A stretch of 44,638 nt of DNA from Bacteroidales bacterium (GCA_017627255.1 JAGAHD010000184.1:1-44638), one strand, 5' to 3'; positions 33,027 through 42,404 are shown, counted from the first letter of the stretch. A program made the numbers and translations. Notes: generated by a model from the sequence alone, not told the origin.

Positions 33027-34154
33027 CTATCTGCCACTGAACAGATCCATCCACATCGGGACGATCTGGTCAATCTCATACCGGCGGGAAGAAATCCGTG
33101 CCGCTATCCCCATCCGGCAGCGTTTTTTCGGATCTTCTATCAGGCTGCAGATCCTCTCTGAAAGGGCCGACTCATCCCCTGGGGGCACCAGATAACCGTT
33201 CAGCCCGTCCGAAATGATCGCTTTCGGCCCCTCCGGGCAGTCATAGGCGACCACCGGAAGGCCGCAGTGCATCGCTTCGACCAGCGCCATCCCGAATCCT
33301 TCAAAGCGCGAAGTCATCACAAGCAGGGACGCAGACAGCATTTCTTTCCGGATGTCTGTCACGCTGCCCCGCAACCTGACCTGGCCCTCCAGGGACAAAC
33401 GGGCGATTTCCTCTTCCAGCAGCGGCCGCTCCTCCCCGTCGCCAAGGATATCCAGCCTCCACTGCGGGAACCGGTCCGACACCCTCCGGAAAGACCGGAC
33501 CAGAGACCGGAAATTCTTGGTCGCCGTCAGATGCCCGACCGCCAGTATCCGTTTATCCTTCAGGGGAGAACATATTTCCGAGTGAAAGGGCAGCGGGTTG
33601 GGAATGACCCGGACCTTCGCCTCTCCATGCCAGTTATTATTCCGATCCCCCTGGGTCAGCACGACGATCCGGTCATAACGCCGGATCTTCCAATGATAGT
33701 CATACAGATCACCTCCGATGGCCAGAAGGCGCTCAAAAAAGGAAGACGCGGCAAGATGCCGGTAATTCTTCGCATAGTGTATCTCCCTGACTTTCATCCA
33801 TTTTCCCCGGATCGTCCCCAAAAAATTCTTCTCGGATTCTCCCACGGAAACAACCACGTCCGGCCCGATTTCCCGGAGCAGCGCTTCCAACCGGGACCGG
33901 TGTGTACGACGCTTGAGGAAAATGCCCTTGAGCACGTTCCAGCGGGACTTCCAGTCATCTTCGTAGTAGCGGATATCCAGGTCGGCCACGTGCACCTGCG
34001 GCGAAACCGCATACACCTGTTCTCCGGAAGTGTCCGCAACAACGATCCAGACCGTATTGCCCGGAACCCCGGCCAGGGCATTGGCCTTGGTCACCGTAAC
34101 GCGCTGGATTCCGCCGACGCCCCGGATACTGTCCAGACAATATACGATTTTCAT
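33027..34154 (-). CDS. GT4-family glycosyltransferase
   Basis: This 375-residue GT-B enzyme starts MKIVYCLDSIRGVGGIQRVT. It has VVVSVGESEKNFLGTIRG and HYAKNYRHLA in the acceptor half and VRVIPNPLPFHS at the junction. The donor half has ILAVGHLTATKNFRSLVRSF and the signature SRFEGFGMALVEAMHCGLP followed by GPKAIISDG. The start ATG at 34154 overlaps the stop of the GT2 gene (ATGA); the 154 upstream in-frame residues read as shadow sequence. The family assignment is secure; specificity is unknown. Confidence 0.93.
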   Translation of the reverse strand: MKIVYCLDSIRGVGGIQRVTVTKANALAGVPGNTVWIVVADTSGEQVYAVSPQVHVADLDIRYYEDDWKSRWNVLKGIFLKRRTHRSRLEALLREIGPDVVVSVGESEKNFLGTIRGKWMKVREIHYAKNYRHLAASSFFERLLAIGGDLYDYHWKIRRYDRIVVLTQGDRNNNWHGEAKVRVIPNPLPFHSEICSPLKDKRILAVGHLTATKNFRSLVRSFRRVSDRFPQWRLDILGDGEERPLLEEEIARLSLEGQVRLRGSVTDIRKEMLSASLLVMTSRFEGFGMALVEAMHCGLPVVAYDCPEGPKAIISDGLNGYLVPPGDESALSERICSLIEDPKKRCRMGIAARISSRRYEIDQIVPMWMDLFSGR

Positions 34155-35038
34155 CGGTTCCTGAGCAGGATCAACAGATACAGCAGGACTCCGGGGACGA
34201 CGGCCAGAAGGACCATCCCTTTTCGCGGAGCCGTTTCCCATCCCGACCTGTCGCGGGCGACAAGGCATTCCGCCACATAATGGACGGCGCTCCGGTACCG
34301 GTTCTGCGGGGTATTGTGGCTCAGTTCCATCTCCAGCCGGCGCAGCTTCGCGAAACTGCGCGGTGAATCCATATACTGCCGCCAGATATTCCGCGACATG
34401 CTGTCTTTCGCCTGATACTCCACCTGGCACAGGGGGCGGTTCACGACCAGCAGCGGATAGCGGTCGCACACCTGGAGGAGCATGTACACCGGGTTGAAAT
34501 TCTTCTCGCCCGGAAAGCCTTCCTGGGGAGCCACCTGCTTCATCAGGTCCGTCCGCATCACCTGCTTGGCATCGCCGCGATGGATCCGCCGGGCATATAG
34601 GTCCATCAGCCAGCATTCGGTCATTCCCGACGGAAAGGCGCCGCCGATGAACGTCCCGTTCTCCATCACGCAGTCAATCCCGATCAGTCCGGCATACCGG
34701 TCCGACCCCCGTTCCCCCCAGGCCCGGACAATCTCTTCGACGGCACGGGGCGGCATCGAGTCGTCACTGTCTACGCACACATTCAACTCCGTTTCTATCA
34801 GTGAGTAAGCTTCGTTGTAACCCGTATACAGCCCGCCGTTCTCTTTCCACACATACCGGACCGGTATCCGGTTTTCCTCTATCCAGCCGCGGACCAGCGC
34901 GCGTGTCCCGTCCGTGGATCCGTCATCGATGACCAGCCACTCAAAGTCCTGCAGTGTCTGACGGCACAGGCTCTGGTACAGGCGCGGAAGAGTATGGGCC
35001 CGGTTCCAGGTGGGCGTAAAGACAGTAAGCGATTTCAT
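34151..35038 (-). CDS. GT2-family glycosyltransferase
   Basis: This 295-residue GT2 enzyme has SLTVFTPTWNRAHTLPRLYQ at 3-22, [14 protein letters not shown] and CVDSDDSMPP. An ENGGLYTGYNEAY segment is typical of GT2 enzymes related to capsule biosynthesis proteins with short acceptor domains. A hydrophobic stretch near the C-terminus (MVLLAVVPGVLLYLLILL) suggests membrane association. The start ATG at 35038 overlaps the stop of the epsG-like polymerase (ATGA), coupling the two. The linkage made is unknown. Confidence 0.9.
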   Translation of the reverse strand: MKSLTVFTPTWNRAHTLPRLYQSLCRQTLQDFEWLVIDDGSTDGTRALVRGWIEENRIPVRYVWKENGGLYTGYNEAYSLIETELNVCVDSDDSMPPRAVEEIVRAWGERGSDRYAGLIGIDCVMENGTFIGGAFPSGMTECWLMDLYARRIHRGDAKQVMRTDLMKQVAPQEGFPGEKNFNPVYMLLQVCDRYPLLVVNRPLCQVEYQAKDSMSRNIWRQYMDSPRSFAKLRRLEMELSHNTPQNRYRSAVHYVAECLVARDRSGWETAPRKGMVLLAVVPGVLLYLLILLRNR

Positions 35039-36126
35039 CCCCAGAAGAAAGCCAGCATGAAGATGGTAAAACCCGTATATGCAAGCAGGATCCAACCGGT
35101 CAACCGGTCCTGGTTTTCCCACACCGGCAGGTTCACCAGCGGATACGCGATCACAATCGGATACAGGAACCAGGACAGATAGGCGAAGCGGTTGCTGAAC
35201 GCGGAGCGGATCACCATGATCCAGAAGGCGTTGCAGAGGCAGTATACCGTACAGATCACATCATACCAGTTGTCCGAAATGCCGCGCCGGATACACACGT
35301 ACCAGGCCATGACCACGGGCATCGTGCTGTACAACAGGAAATCCCAGCGGAATCCGCTTTGGGAAAACATGGACATATCCTGCGCCACCGTGTAATTCGA
35401 CATCCGGTCATCAAATCCCAGCGAGGAGAAGAAACTCGTCACCGCTCCGCCGGCAAACAGCGAGATGAAGATGCTCGCTACCCAGAAGGCCAGGATATAC
35501 CGGAAATCCCGGATGAAAAATATCCCGGCCAGCGCCGCGGCAATCGGCAGGGCTGTACTCCGATGGATGCCGAAAGCGGCCAGGCACAGCAGTCCCCCCG
35601 GAATCCATTTGTCATCGAGCAGGAAGCAGATCGCCAGCAGGACGATGTGACAGGCCAAGCCGTTCCGCAGTCCATTGACGCTGAATGTAAAGAACATCAG
35701 GGAGGACACGACGAACAGCACGCCGAGCAGTACATCGGAAGGCATCAGGCGTTTCACCGCCCAGAAAGCGCTCAGTACGTACCCCGCCGCAACCAAGGTG
35801 AAAAAAGCTTTCAGGCTTAGTCCGGCCCCTTTGCAGCCCATCATCAGCCATTGCCAGAGCCATTCATACCGCCAGTCTACCCGAACCGACCGCACATCCA
35901 TCGTCTGATACTCAAACGCATAGTTGATCGTATCCCCGAACACGTAACTGACGGGACGGAGGCCGATCCAGGCCGCATACACCAGACAGAGCAGCAGCGG
36001 CCACAGGGACGACCGGTTTTCTTCCTGGATGGTATATCCCGTCGAGGCGACACGCCGCAGCCCCAGTCCCGACGATAGGACCGCAATCACAATCAGGTAA
36101 ACCGTCTGATAGAGTTCTGGTCTCAT
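35035..36126 (-). CDS. EpsG-family polysaccharide polymerase
   Basis: This 363-residue integral membrane protein has about ten hydrophobic helices. The loop with YVFGDTINYAFEYQ and the conserved helix around SVNGLRNGLACHIVLLAICF are typical of EpsG/Wzy-like polymerases, and GIHRSTALPIAAALAG is the family His-containing motif. EpsG-type proteins join lipid-linked repeat units at the periplasmic face. It is the only polymerase candidate in the window. The start is the ATG at 36126 (ATGA with the GT32 gene); the preceding in-frame residues overlap the GT32 gene and are not part of it. Confidence 0.88.
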   Translation of the reverse strand: MRPELYQTVYLIVIAVLSSGLGLRRVASTGYTIQEENRSSLWPLLLCLVYAAWIGLRPVSYVFGDTINYAFEYQTMDVRSVRVDWRYEWLWQWLMMGCKGAGLSLKAFFTLVAAGYVLSAFWAVKRLMPSDVLLGVLFVVSSLMFFTFSVNGLRNGLACHIVLLAICFLLDDKWIPGGLLCLAAFGIHRSTALPIAAALAGIFFIRDFRYILAFWVASIFISLFAGGAVTSFFSSLGFDDRMSNYTVAQDMSMFSQSGFRWDFLLYSTMPVVMAWYVCIRRGISDNWYDVICTVYCLCNAFWIMVIRSAFSNRFAYLSWFLYPIVIAYPLVNLPVWENQDRLTGWILLAYTGFTIFMLAFFWG

Positions 36127-36872
36127 TTCTTCCTTCCTGAAAGATGGTTCCGCAGCCGCGCCAGCGTCTCTTTCCCCAGCAGGCGGCGCAGAGCCCTTTT
36201 GACCGCCACCCGGAAAGGAGACTCCTCCCTCATCCAGGATTTGGCATACCAATGGATGGACCGGGTTTCGGCTGTCTTGCGCAGCCGCCCTGTCGCATCC
36301 TCGAAGGGATTGAACCATGCCGGGGGATAGACCGTCACTCCGGCCACCCATTCGATGCCGCGGTTGCCGGCAAAACCCTTTTCCTGCAGCAGGCGTGTCA
36401 CCATCGGAATCATCGTCCACGGATTCACCGCGCCGTTATTTCCCCAAAACGCCATCCCGGCAAATCCGTCCATGATCTCCCCGTACAGGGGCATTCCGGG
36501 TTCCGCACCGAGACCGAGCCCCGGATTGACCGCCACCCGGCCGCCGTCCCGCCCGTCGCATTCCATGCCCATGAACGGTCCCGCTGAAAGGATATCGTCC
36601 ATCGGACGGATCACTTCGACATCCGTATCGAAATACACGCCCCCATACCGGTACAGCACCCAGAAACGGGCATAATCACTGACAAAGGCGTACTTCCCGG
36701 CCGCATAGGCATCCCGGGTATAGGGGATGGCGCAGACGTCAAAGTTGTCTTCGTTCCATTCCCGGATCTCATAGCCCGGAAAATGCCGCCGCCAGCTTGC
36801 GATACAGCGCTCCCCGAGCGGGGTCTTCGGCCCCCGGCCGAACCAGCAGTAATGAATGGTCTTGGGAATCAT
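36123..36872 (-). CDS. GT32-family (OCH1-like) capsular glycosyltransferase
   Basis: This 249-residue GT-A protein has IPKTIHYCWFGRG at the start and YRYGGVYFDTDVEV at about 75-87. The latter holds the DxD motif (Asp82, Asp84) typical of Gly_transf_sug (GT32) enzymes found in capsule loci. The acceptor region includes WGNNGAVNPWTMIP and a C-terminal RSIHWYAKSW segment with a His. Start and stop both form ATGA overlaps. GT32 members transfer mannose, galactose or glucose, so the sugar is uncertain. Confidence 0.92.
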   Translation of the reverse strand: MIPKTIHYCWFGRGPKTPLGERCIASWRRHFPGYEIREWNEDNFDVCAIPYTRDAYAAGKYAFVSDYARFWVLYRYGGVYFDTDVEVIRPMDDILSAGPFMGMECDGRDGGRVAVNPGLGLGAEPGMPLYGEIMDGFAGMAFWGNNGAVNPWTMIPMVTRLLQEKGFAGNRGIEWVAGVTVYPPAWFNPFEDATGRLRKTAETRSIHWYAKSWMREESPFRVAVKRALRRLLGKETLARLRNHLSGRKK

Positions 36873-37426
36873 TTCAGCACCTGTTCCTGGCGACAGACAA
36901 GGACGCTCCCGTCCGGCACGTCATTCCTCACGACACAGCCGGCTCCGATTACGCAGTTCCTGCCGATCCGGACCCCTTTCAGGACGATGACGCCGGCACC
37001 CAGCCAGGAATGGGAGCCGATGGATACCGGCGCCGTCACCAGGTCGGGGCTGACGCCCGTCCCGGGGCTGTGCCGATGATGGTTGTCAAAAACCATGACG
37101 TCGGGGCCGAACAGGCAGTGTTCCCCGATTGTGACGCTTTCCTGGGCACTGACCATGCAGCCCCGGTTGAAATAACAGCCGGCACCGATTTCCAGTTGTC
37201 CTTTCCCATGTACCTCCAGGTCGCAATAAGGTGCGAAATCGCAGTTCCTCCCGATGCGCAGGACACCCCGTTCAAACACCCCGACCGAGCAGAGCGGGCT
37301 GATCCGCTGCAGCCAGTCCACCCGGAAGCGCCCCGGATGAAAGAGACGTCCCAGGGCAATCCGCACCAGGTTCCACCCCAGCAGGAAGACCGTTTTGAAA
37401 GCAACCATGATTTTATTCCCCATCAT
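36869..37426 (-). CDS. Left-handed beta-helix (hexapeptide) O-acetyltransferase
   Basis: This roughly 185-residue protein carries imperfect hexapeptide repeats (IGRNCDFAPYCDLEV, IGAGCYFNRGCMVS, IGEHCLFGPDVMVFD) and the signature WLGAGVIVLKGVRIGRNCVIGAGCVV. It belongs to the WcaF/LacA-type acetyl-CoA-dependent acetyltransferases that decorate sugars. His residues in VMVFDNHHRH are likely in the active site. The start could be ATG 37426, 37423 or 37408; the first two overlap the previous stop and the last follows it by four bases. O-acetylation of the polymer is the expected role. Confidence 0.9.
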   Translation of the reverse strand: MMGNKIMVAFKTVFLLGWNLVRIALGRLFHPGRFRVDWLQRISPLCSVGVFERGVLRIGRNCDFAPYCDLEVHGKGQLEIGAGCYFNRGCMVSAQESVTIGEHCLFGPDVMVFDNHHRHSPGTGVSPDLVTAPVSIGSHSWLGAGVIVLKGVRIGRNCVIGAGCVVRNDVPDGSVLVCRQEQVLK

Positions 37427-38615
37427 ACCATTCCGCGAATACGGGTTTCCGGTCCGGATATTCCTGTAACTGAAGCGCGAGCCGTTCCCTTTTCTCCCCA
37501 TCGCGGACAAGGCCGGCGATTCCGCGCGCACATCCCTCGTTATCCATCGGAACGATCACCCCGTCACGTCCGTCTTCGATCACGTCCGAAGCCGTCGGGA
37601 ACCGGGTGATGACAACGGGTTTCCCGAGAGCCTTCGCCTCCTGGACCGTCATGGGGCTTCCCTCATACCGGGACGGCTGCACATAAATATCGCAGGCTGC
37701 CATGTAAGGATACGGGTTTACCTTTTTCCCGAGAATCCTGACCCGGTCTTCCATCCTGGCCGCGGCAATCCGCTCCCGGATCACCGCCTCTCCGTCGCCG
37801 AAACCGATCAGATACCAGGCGACATCCACTCCCGCGGCCAGAATCCGGCGACAGATGTCAGGAATATTGTCAAAGTTTTTCGGGTAGCTGAACCGTCCGA
37901 CAGAAAGAAGGTTGAGGCGTCCTTGCACCCGAGGCATTTCGGATGCTACCTCCTTATCCGTCAATTGTTCCGCACGGGATCGGAGCCACCCGACAGGAAC
38001 CCTGTTTTCACATATCTTCAGTTTTCCTTCCAACGAAGGGAAGCAGGACAGGAAAGAACGCGAGACCCTCTCCGACACGGCTATGATCTTGTCAAAACGC
38101 TCCCATACGGGAAGCTCCAGGGCAATGTCCACATCAATCTGCGAATAGTCCGTATGGATCCAGCAGGCTTTCTTCCGGGCACGAACCTTTGACAAGACAT
38201 AATCGTGGGGGAACAGGTAACTGACCGCCCAGTCATATTCTTTGTCCGGCTGGATTGCCGGCATGTACGGCAGGACATTCCTGGCCACATAGGAATAGAT
38301 GGCGCTTCCGTCTTTCGGGTGGTTTTTCCGCGCATAACGCCGGTTCTGCCTTTTCGCCCGCAGCCGGGCCAGGGCGATGCGGACATAGCCGTCCCGGAGA
38401 ACCTCCGCCAGCGGCCGCTCGACCTGCGCATACTCCGGAATCTCCGGAAGCAGACAGACCTGGGGAGGGATCTCCCCCATCAGTTCCCCCCGGTGGGCAT
38501 AGACGAAAAGATCCACTTGCACCTTGCTGTAATCCAAGGATTCCAGCAGGGCGAGAAGGCTTTTTTCCGCGCCGCCGAGTTCGAGGTAATGGATAGCGAA
38601 CAGAATCGTTTTCAC
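37413..38615 (-). CDS. GT4-family glycosyltransferase with GTG start
   Basis: This 400-residue GT-B enzyme begins KTILFAIHYLELGGAEKSLL after the initiator and continues WAVSYLFPHDYVLSKVRARK. The donor half has NLLSVGRFSYPKNFDNIPDI and SRYEGSPMTVQEAKALGKPVV. I placed the start at GTG 38615, whose GTGA overlaps the stop of the upstream GT2 gene. The nearest in-frame ATG (38975) would put 120 residues over that gene. FkbM-type or initiator features are absent. The GTG start may lower its expression. Confidence 0.9.
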   Translation of the reverse strand: MKTILFAIHYLELGGAEKSLLALLESLDYSKVQVDLFVYAHRGELMGEIPPQVCLLPEIPEYAQVERPLAEVLRDGYVRIALARLRAKRQNRRYARKNHPKDGSAIYSYVARNVLPYMPAIQPDKEYDWAVSYLFPHDYVLSKVRARKKACWIHTDYSQIDVDIALELPVWERFDKIIAVSERVSRSFLSCFPSLEGKLKICENRVPVGWLRSRAEQLTDKEVASEMPRVQGRLNLLSVGRFSYPKNFDNIPDICRRILAAGVDVAWYLIGFGDGEAVIRERIAAARMEDRVRILGKKVNPYPYMAACDIYVQPSRYEGSPMTVQEAKALGKPVVITRFPTASDVIEDGRDGVIVPMDNEGCARGIAGLVRDGEKRERLALQLQEYPDRKPVFAEWYDGE

Positions 38616-39541
38616 CGCTTGGTTCGGGCAAAGATCGGGAGCAGCGCCGGAAATGCCGAGAAAAACCGGTCCAACCCCCAGATCGAGAACACTTTGGCTG
38701 CGTACCGCCAACGGGGGACGCCGTATTTCCCCGCTTGGGCAAAATATCGGAAAAAGGCTTTCCTGTCTTCCCGGAACAAATCGTTCATCAGTGTCAGGAT
38801 ATGGATGTGCTCCCTTCGGTAGAACTGGTTGACCAGTCCATGGGCCCGGCTCAGTGCTTCCAGGCGGCACACCCGTTCTCCCGGTTTCCGGCAATATCCG
38901 TCCGTAAGGGAGTTCGCCCTTTCGCAAAGACAGTAGACTTCCCGGGGATCCACCTGGATCTTCCGGGCAAGGCAACCGGCTTTCGAACTGAACAGCACGT
39001 CATTGCTGTAAGGGATCTCTTCGAAACGGATCCCGTTTTCTTCAATCAGTGACCGGCGGATCATCTTGGAGGAAGGAATCCAGTGGTCACACCGGATCGG
39101 GACCTCGTCCCCTTTTTCATAAGCCGCGTACAGGTCGTCCAGAAACGCGAACCGGGCGGAGGGCTGGTCGGGATGGTCGGACATGACCCGCCGGGGCCGG
39201 AAAAACACGATATCCGCATCCGTGTCCGAAACACTGTCCATGACATCGAATGCTCCCGGCACGAAGAAATCGTCCGCGTCCATGAACAGGACCCATTCCC
39301 CCACGGCCCGTTTCAGTCCGATATTCCTTGCGGCACCGGCGCCTCCATGCCGGGGAGACCGGAGGAAAACCACGCCGGGACGCTTCAGTACGGGGTATCT
39401 TTCCGGCAAGGACTCCCCCTCTGGAGACAAGTCGTCCACCACGATAACCTGGATATCCTCCCGCTCCGGGACAGACCCCACGCTGCGCTCCAGGAGCTCC
39501 GGCGTGCCATAATGCGGGATAATGACGGAGTAACGGATCAT
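38612..39541 (-). CDS. GT2-family glycosyltransferase (paralog group B)
   Basis: This 309-residue GT2 protein starts MIRYSVIIPHYGTPELLERS. It has EDIQVIVVDDLSPEGES, HGGAGAARNIGLKRAVGEW, FMDADDFFVPGAFD and the acceptor region SSKMIRRSLIEENGIRFEEI. The pattern SND-LFSSKAGCLA matches the paralog at 27366-28322, where SND-VFSAKVGWAA is seen. DLSPEG replaces the usual DGSTDG. The start ATG at 39541 overlaps the stop of the acyltransferase gene (ATGA). The linkage is unknown. Confidence 0.9.
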   Translation of the reverse strand: MIRYSVIIPHYGTPELLERSVGSVPEREDIQVIVVDDLSPEGESLPERYPVLKRPGVVFLRSPRHGGAGAARNIGLKRAVGEWVLFMDADDFFVPGAFDVMDSVSDTDADIVFFRPRRVMSDHPDQPSARFAFLDDLYAAYEKGDEVPIRCDHWIPSSKMIRRSLIEENGIRFEEIPYSNDVLFSSKAGCLARKIQVDPREVYCLCERANSLTDGYCRKPGERVCRLEALSRAHGLVNQFYRREHIHILTLMNDLFREDRKAFFRYFAQAGKYGVPRWRYAAKVFSIWGLDRFFSAFPALLPIFARTKR

Positions 39542-40584
39542 GCCTTTGCCGGACGGCTTTTGTTTTCGCCCAGCAGCAGGATACCCTTCCATGCCAGGAT
39601 CCGTACCCGGTCCAGCAGGAAGGAGAACACCACATAACCCGCCAGCATCGCGCCTGTCCTGAGAAGGAAAACGCCGAGGCTCTCTTCAAGGAACCACTTC
39701 CGGGCCGGATCCATGAAATAGGGATGCAGGAGACATTCATGGTAATGGACCAGGTAGATGGCCAGTGCCGACCCTGCCATCGTATTGATCCAGGGGACGC
39801 TTTTCATCTTCAGCGTGGCAAATGCAAGGAAAAAGCACACGGAAGTGAACAGCACGACGGGGGATGAGTTGGCGTACACGATGTTATACCAGTTCAGCCC
39901 GGCCTTTGCCGGAATAAAGGCAAAGAGCGTCGACAGGACGGCGCCGGCGAGGTACCCTAGGGTATACGTGCCTGTTTTCCATTTCTGCCATGGAACATAT
40001 TGCCGGATATATCCCCCCAGCAGGTACAGTCCGATCAGGGAAAGCGGAGAAAAGCCGCGGCTGAATCCGGCTCCGTCTCCCAGGAACCATCCATACAGTG
40101 TCTGCACGGCATAAAAGGCGGCCAGCATGCCGGCATACTGCTTCCGGGATGCGCTCTCCTTGAATGCATTCAATACCGGGACAAAGACGTACAGGACGAT
40201 GTAGGCCTTGATGTACCAGTACTGGAAGCCGCCCAGCGTCATGACCCAGTGTCCGGGTCCCCATCCTTTGAAATTCCCGAACAGGAAAACGAGGACAAGG
40301 CTGATGAACACGATCTGGAAGAGGAACTCCGTGAAACGGCGGGCCTTGGGCCGGATGCCGAACCATCCGGAAATCAGGATGAAAGCATTGTCGCAGACCG
40401 CCACCAGCGAATGGACCAGGAAACGGGAGAACCCGAGGACGGGAGAGGCCGCGATGTCCTGCGCCGACGGATAAGGCAGGGCGTACATGTTCACATGGGC
40501 GACCATCACGAAAACCATCGAGACGATCCGCAGCAGTTCCAGGTTGGACTGCCGCTGTTTTTTGGGTGCCGCGGCCGTATTCAC
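39538..40584 (-). CDS. Acyltransferase-3 family membrane protein, GTG start
   Basis: This 348-residue integral membrane protein has the acyltransferase-3 pattern RQSNLELLRIVSMVFVMVAH at about 11-30, where His30 is the presumed catalytic His. Around ten hydrophobic helices follow, including FLVHSLVAVCDNAFILISGWFGI. These enzymes move acyl groups onto extracytoplasmic sugars of capsules and lipopolysaccharide. The start was set at GTG 40584, whose GTGA overlaps the stop of the preceding GT2 gene. The longer ATG reading from 40764 lies over that gene and lacks family features. It is the second GTG start in the operon. Confidence 0.88.
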   Translation of the reverse strand: MNTAAAPKKQRQSNLELLRIVSMVFVMVAHVNMYALPYPSAQDIAASPVLGFSRFLVHSLVAVCDNAFILISGWFGIRPKARRFTEFLFQIVFISLVLVFLFGNFKGWGPGHWVMTLGGFQYWYIKAYIVLYVFVPVLNAFKESASRKQYAGMLAAFYAVQTLYGWFLGDGAGFSRGFSPLSLIGLYLLGGYIRQYVPWQKWKTGTYTLGYLAGAVLSTLFAFIPAKAGLNWYNIVYANSSPVVLFTSVCFFLAFATLKMKSVPWINTMAGSALAIYLVHYHECLLHPYFMDPARKWFLEESLGVFLLRTGAMLAGYVVFSFLLDRVRILAWKGILLLGENKSRPAKA

Positions 40585-41546
40585 CTCCCTTCCCCCACAA
40601 GTTTCCGTACAACGGGGACGGTCCAGAACACCAGGTTGGCAATCCGCTCCCTGAACGGGATGGTCCGCATGCCCAGGTATTCTCTTCCATGCCGTCGCAG
40701 CAGCTCTCGTGCCAACGCTTTCGACGCCCTCCCGTATTGAGTCCCTTTCAGCCCGTCCACCCACGAGAGTACTTGCGGATTGAAAATCTTTTGCAGCATG
40801 AGCCCCCGCAAAGCCGTCTCCCCGGCCGGAATATCTCCCAGCATCCTGTCATAGCCCGTCAGGCGCGCATGGAAATACCGGGGCGGATAAGACTGAAGGA
40901 TGCTTCCGGGCCGGCTGACATAATGATACAGCGGCTCGGGATCGTATATCATGTTTTTCGCCCGCAGGAAAACGCGCAGGTTGAACGGCGCATCCTCCAT
41001 CGAATAAATGTCATAAAACCAGATCCCTTCCAGCAGGCGCCGGGGATAGATTTTATTCCAGACGAATCCCATTTCATAGTGCAGCCGGCCTCCCAGCAGT
41101 TCTTTCACACATTCCCTGCCCGGAAGAACCAGCGGTGCCGTCCCCTGAACGGCGGCGGGACCGCGGCCCTGCCGTCCGCCTTCTTCCTCCCGCCGGAAGC
41201 CGGTCATCGCGAGGTCGTACCCTTCCCGGACCCTTGCATGCAGCCGCGCGATCATCTCCGGATCCAGGAAATCATCTCCATCGACAAAGCAGGCATATTC
41301 CCCCCGGAAACGGCTCAGAGCCACATTCCTCGCCGCGCTGAGACCCCGGTTTTCCTGATGGAAGACCCGGAACCGGACGTCCCGCCGGGCGAAGTCGTCG
41401 CAAATCTCCCCGGAGCCGTCCGTGGATCCGTCGTCGACGACGAAGACCTCCAGGCTGGAGTAGGTCTGTGCCGCGATGCTCTCCAGGCAGCGGGAAAGGT
41501 AACCGGCCACATTGTAGACCGGAACGATGACGCTGATCAGTTCCAT
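40581..41546 (-). CDS. GT2-family glycosyltransferase
   Basis: This 321-residue GT2 enzyme has [49 protein letters not shown] and a metal site FVDGDDFLDPE (a DGDD form in place of DxDD). The acceptor half reads WNKIYPRRLLEGIWFYDIYSMEDAPFNLR (shown in parts in related proteins). The ATG at 41546 overlaps the end of the upstream GT14-type gene by ten bases. Specificity unknown. Confidence 0.92.
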   Translation of the reverse strand: MELISVIVPVYNVAGYLSRCLESIAAQTYSSLEVFVVDDGSTDGSGEICDDFARRDVRFRVFHQENRGLSAARNVALSRFRGEYACFVDGDDFLDPEMIARLHARVREGYDLAMTGFRREEEGGRQGRGPAAVQGTAPLVLPGRECVKELLGGRLHYEMGFVWNKIYPRRLLEGIWFYDIYSMEDAPFNLRVFLRAKNMIYDPEPLYHYVSRPGSILQSYPPRYFHARLTGYDRMLGDIPAGETALRGLMLQKIFNPQVLSWVDGLKGTQYGRASKALARELLRRHGREYLGMRTIPFRERIANLVFWTVPVVRKLVGEGR

Positions 41547-42400
41547 GTCCCGGAAAGGGATTTCACACGGTTCAGGAAATCCCGGTCCTTCAGATTGAAC
41601 TTCCGGGCGAACAGGGCCGGAGACTCTTTCAGTACCTCAAAATCACGGGCGCTCCAATCCGCCAGGGTTCCGTCCGGACGCCATCCGACAAGGCGCAGGC
41701 TTCCCGCACGGTCATCGGAAAGACAGAATATCCGGTCCCGGAAGGGAGAGTTCCAGCAAAGCGTCTGGAACACAGACTCATCCGGGATATATGTATGCCG
41801 GAAAGTCTTCCGGATCCATCCGGAATGGGAGAGAAACCACTGCGCCATGTCTTCCGTCACGCTCACCCACTGGGGACCCTTCTTGAAATCTGTTTTCCGG
41901 TTCCTCTTGATGCCGGCGATCCGCTGCAGCCGGAGAAACCCCTCTCGAAGGTAATACTCCGGAACATTGTAGCCTCGGAATTTCCCCGGGAAAAGATACC
42001 AGCGGCACATTCTTTCCGTCACGTCCGGCGTCGGGACCTCCTGCGTATACCCGATGAATTCATGTCCCTTGTGCTCTTCGAAAAACCGATGGATATATGA
42101 CTGGCTCTTCAGCGGAAGGTCCACCCCTGAGAGCAGGTGGTAGTATTCATACGGCCCTCGGCCGGCGGCTTCCCGGAACAAGGCCTCTTCGGCGCGCACC
42201 ATGCTGTAATCCCCCCAGCGGACATCGACTCTGTTCTCCAGCATGACAAGATCCGCCTGGCTGGTTTTCAGGGAGGGCATCTCCTTGACTTTCCGGTCGA
42301 CATGGACATAGATGTCGTTTCGCGGATCGTCCAGGGTTTCCACCAGCAGCTGAAGGAGACCGAACGCATGGTGCGCGAGGATCAGGTACGCGTGCTTCAT
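41537..42400 (-). CDS. GT14-like core-2/I-branching glycosyltransferase
   Basis: This 287-residue protein fits the core-2/I-branching family: AYLILAHHAFGLLQLLVETL at the start, NDIYVHVDRKV, EYYHLLSGVDLPLKSQSYIH and HEFIGYTQEV. PQWVSVTEDMAQWFLSH and YIPDESVFQTLCWNSP follow. Animal relatives add beta-1,6-GlcNAc branches, and the peptide O-xylosyltransferases are in the same fold family. Together with the UDP-xylose synthase at 7834-8772 this makes it a candidate xylosyltransferase (inference). The gene lies four bases after the upstream GT2 stop. Confidence 0.88.
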   Translation of the reverse strand: MKHAYLILAHHAFGLLQLLVETLDDPRNDIYVHVDRKVKEMPSLKTSQADLVMLENRVDVRWGDYSMVRAEEALFREAAGRGPYEYYHLLSGVDLPLKSQSYIHRFFEEHKGHEFIGYTQEVPTPDVTERMCRWYLFPGKFRGYNVPEYYLREGFLRLQRIAGIKRNRKTDFKKGPQWVSVTEDMAQWFLSHSGWIRKTFRHTYIPDESVFQTLCWNSPFRDRIFCLSDDRAGSLRLVGWRPDGTLADWSARDFEVLKESPALFARKFNLKDRDFLNRVKSLSGTWN

Positions 42401-42404
42401 GATG

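Noticed and set aside
33027..36420. Long N-terminal extensions of the GT4 and polymerase reading frames
   Set aside because: They overlap neighbouring genes, lack family features, and the ATGA junctions give better starts.
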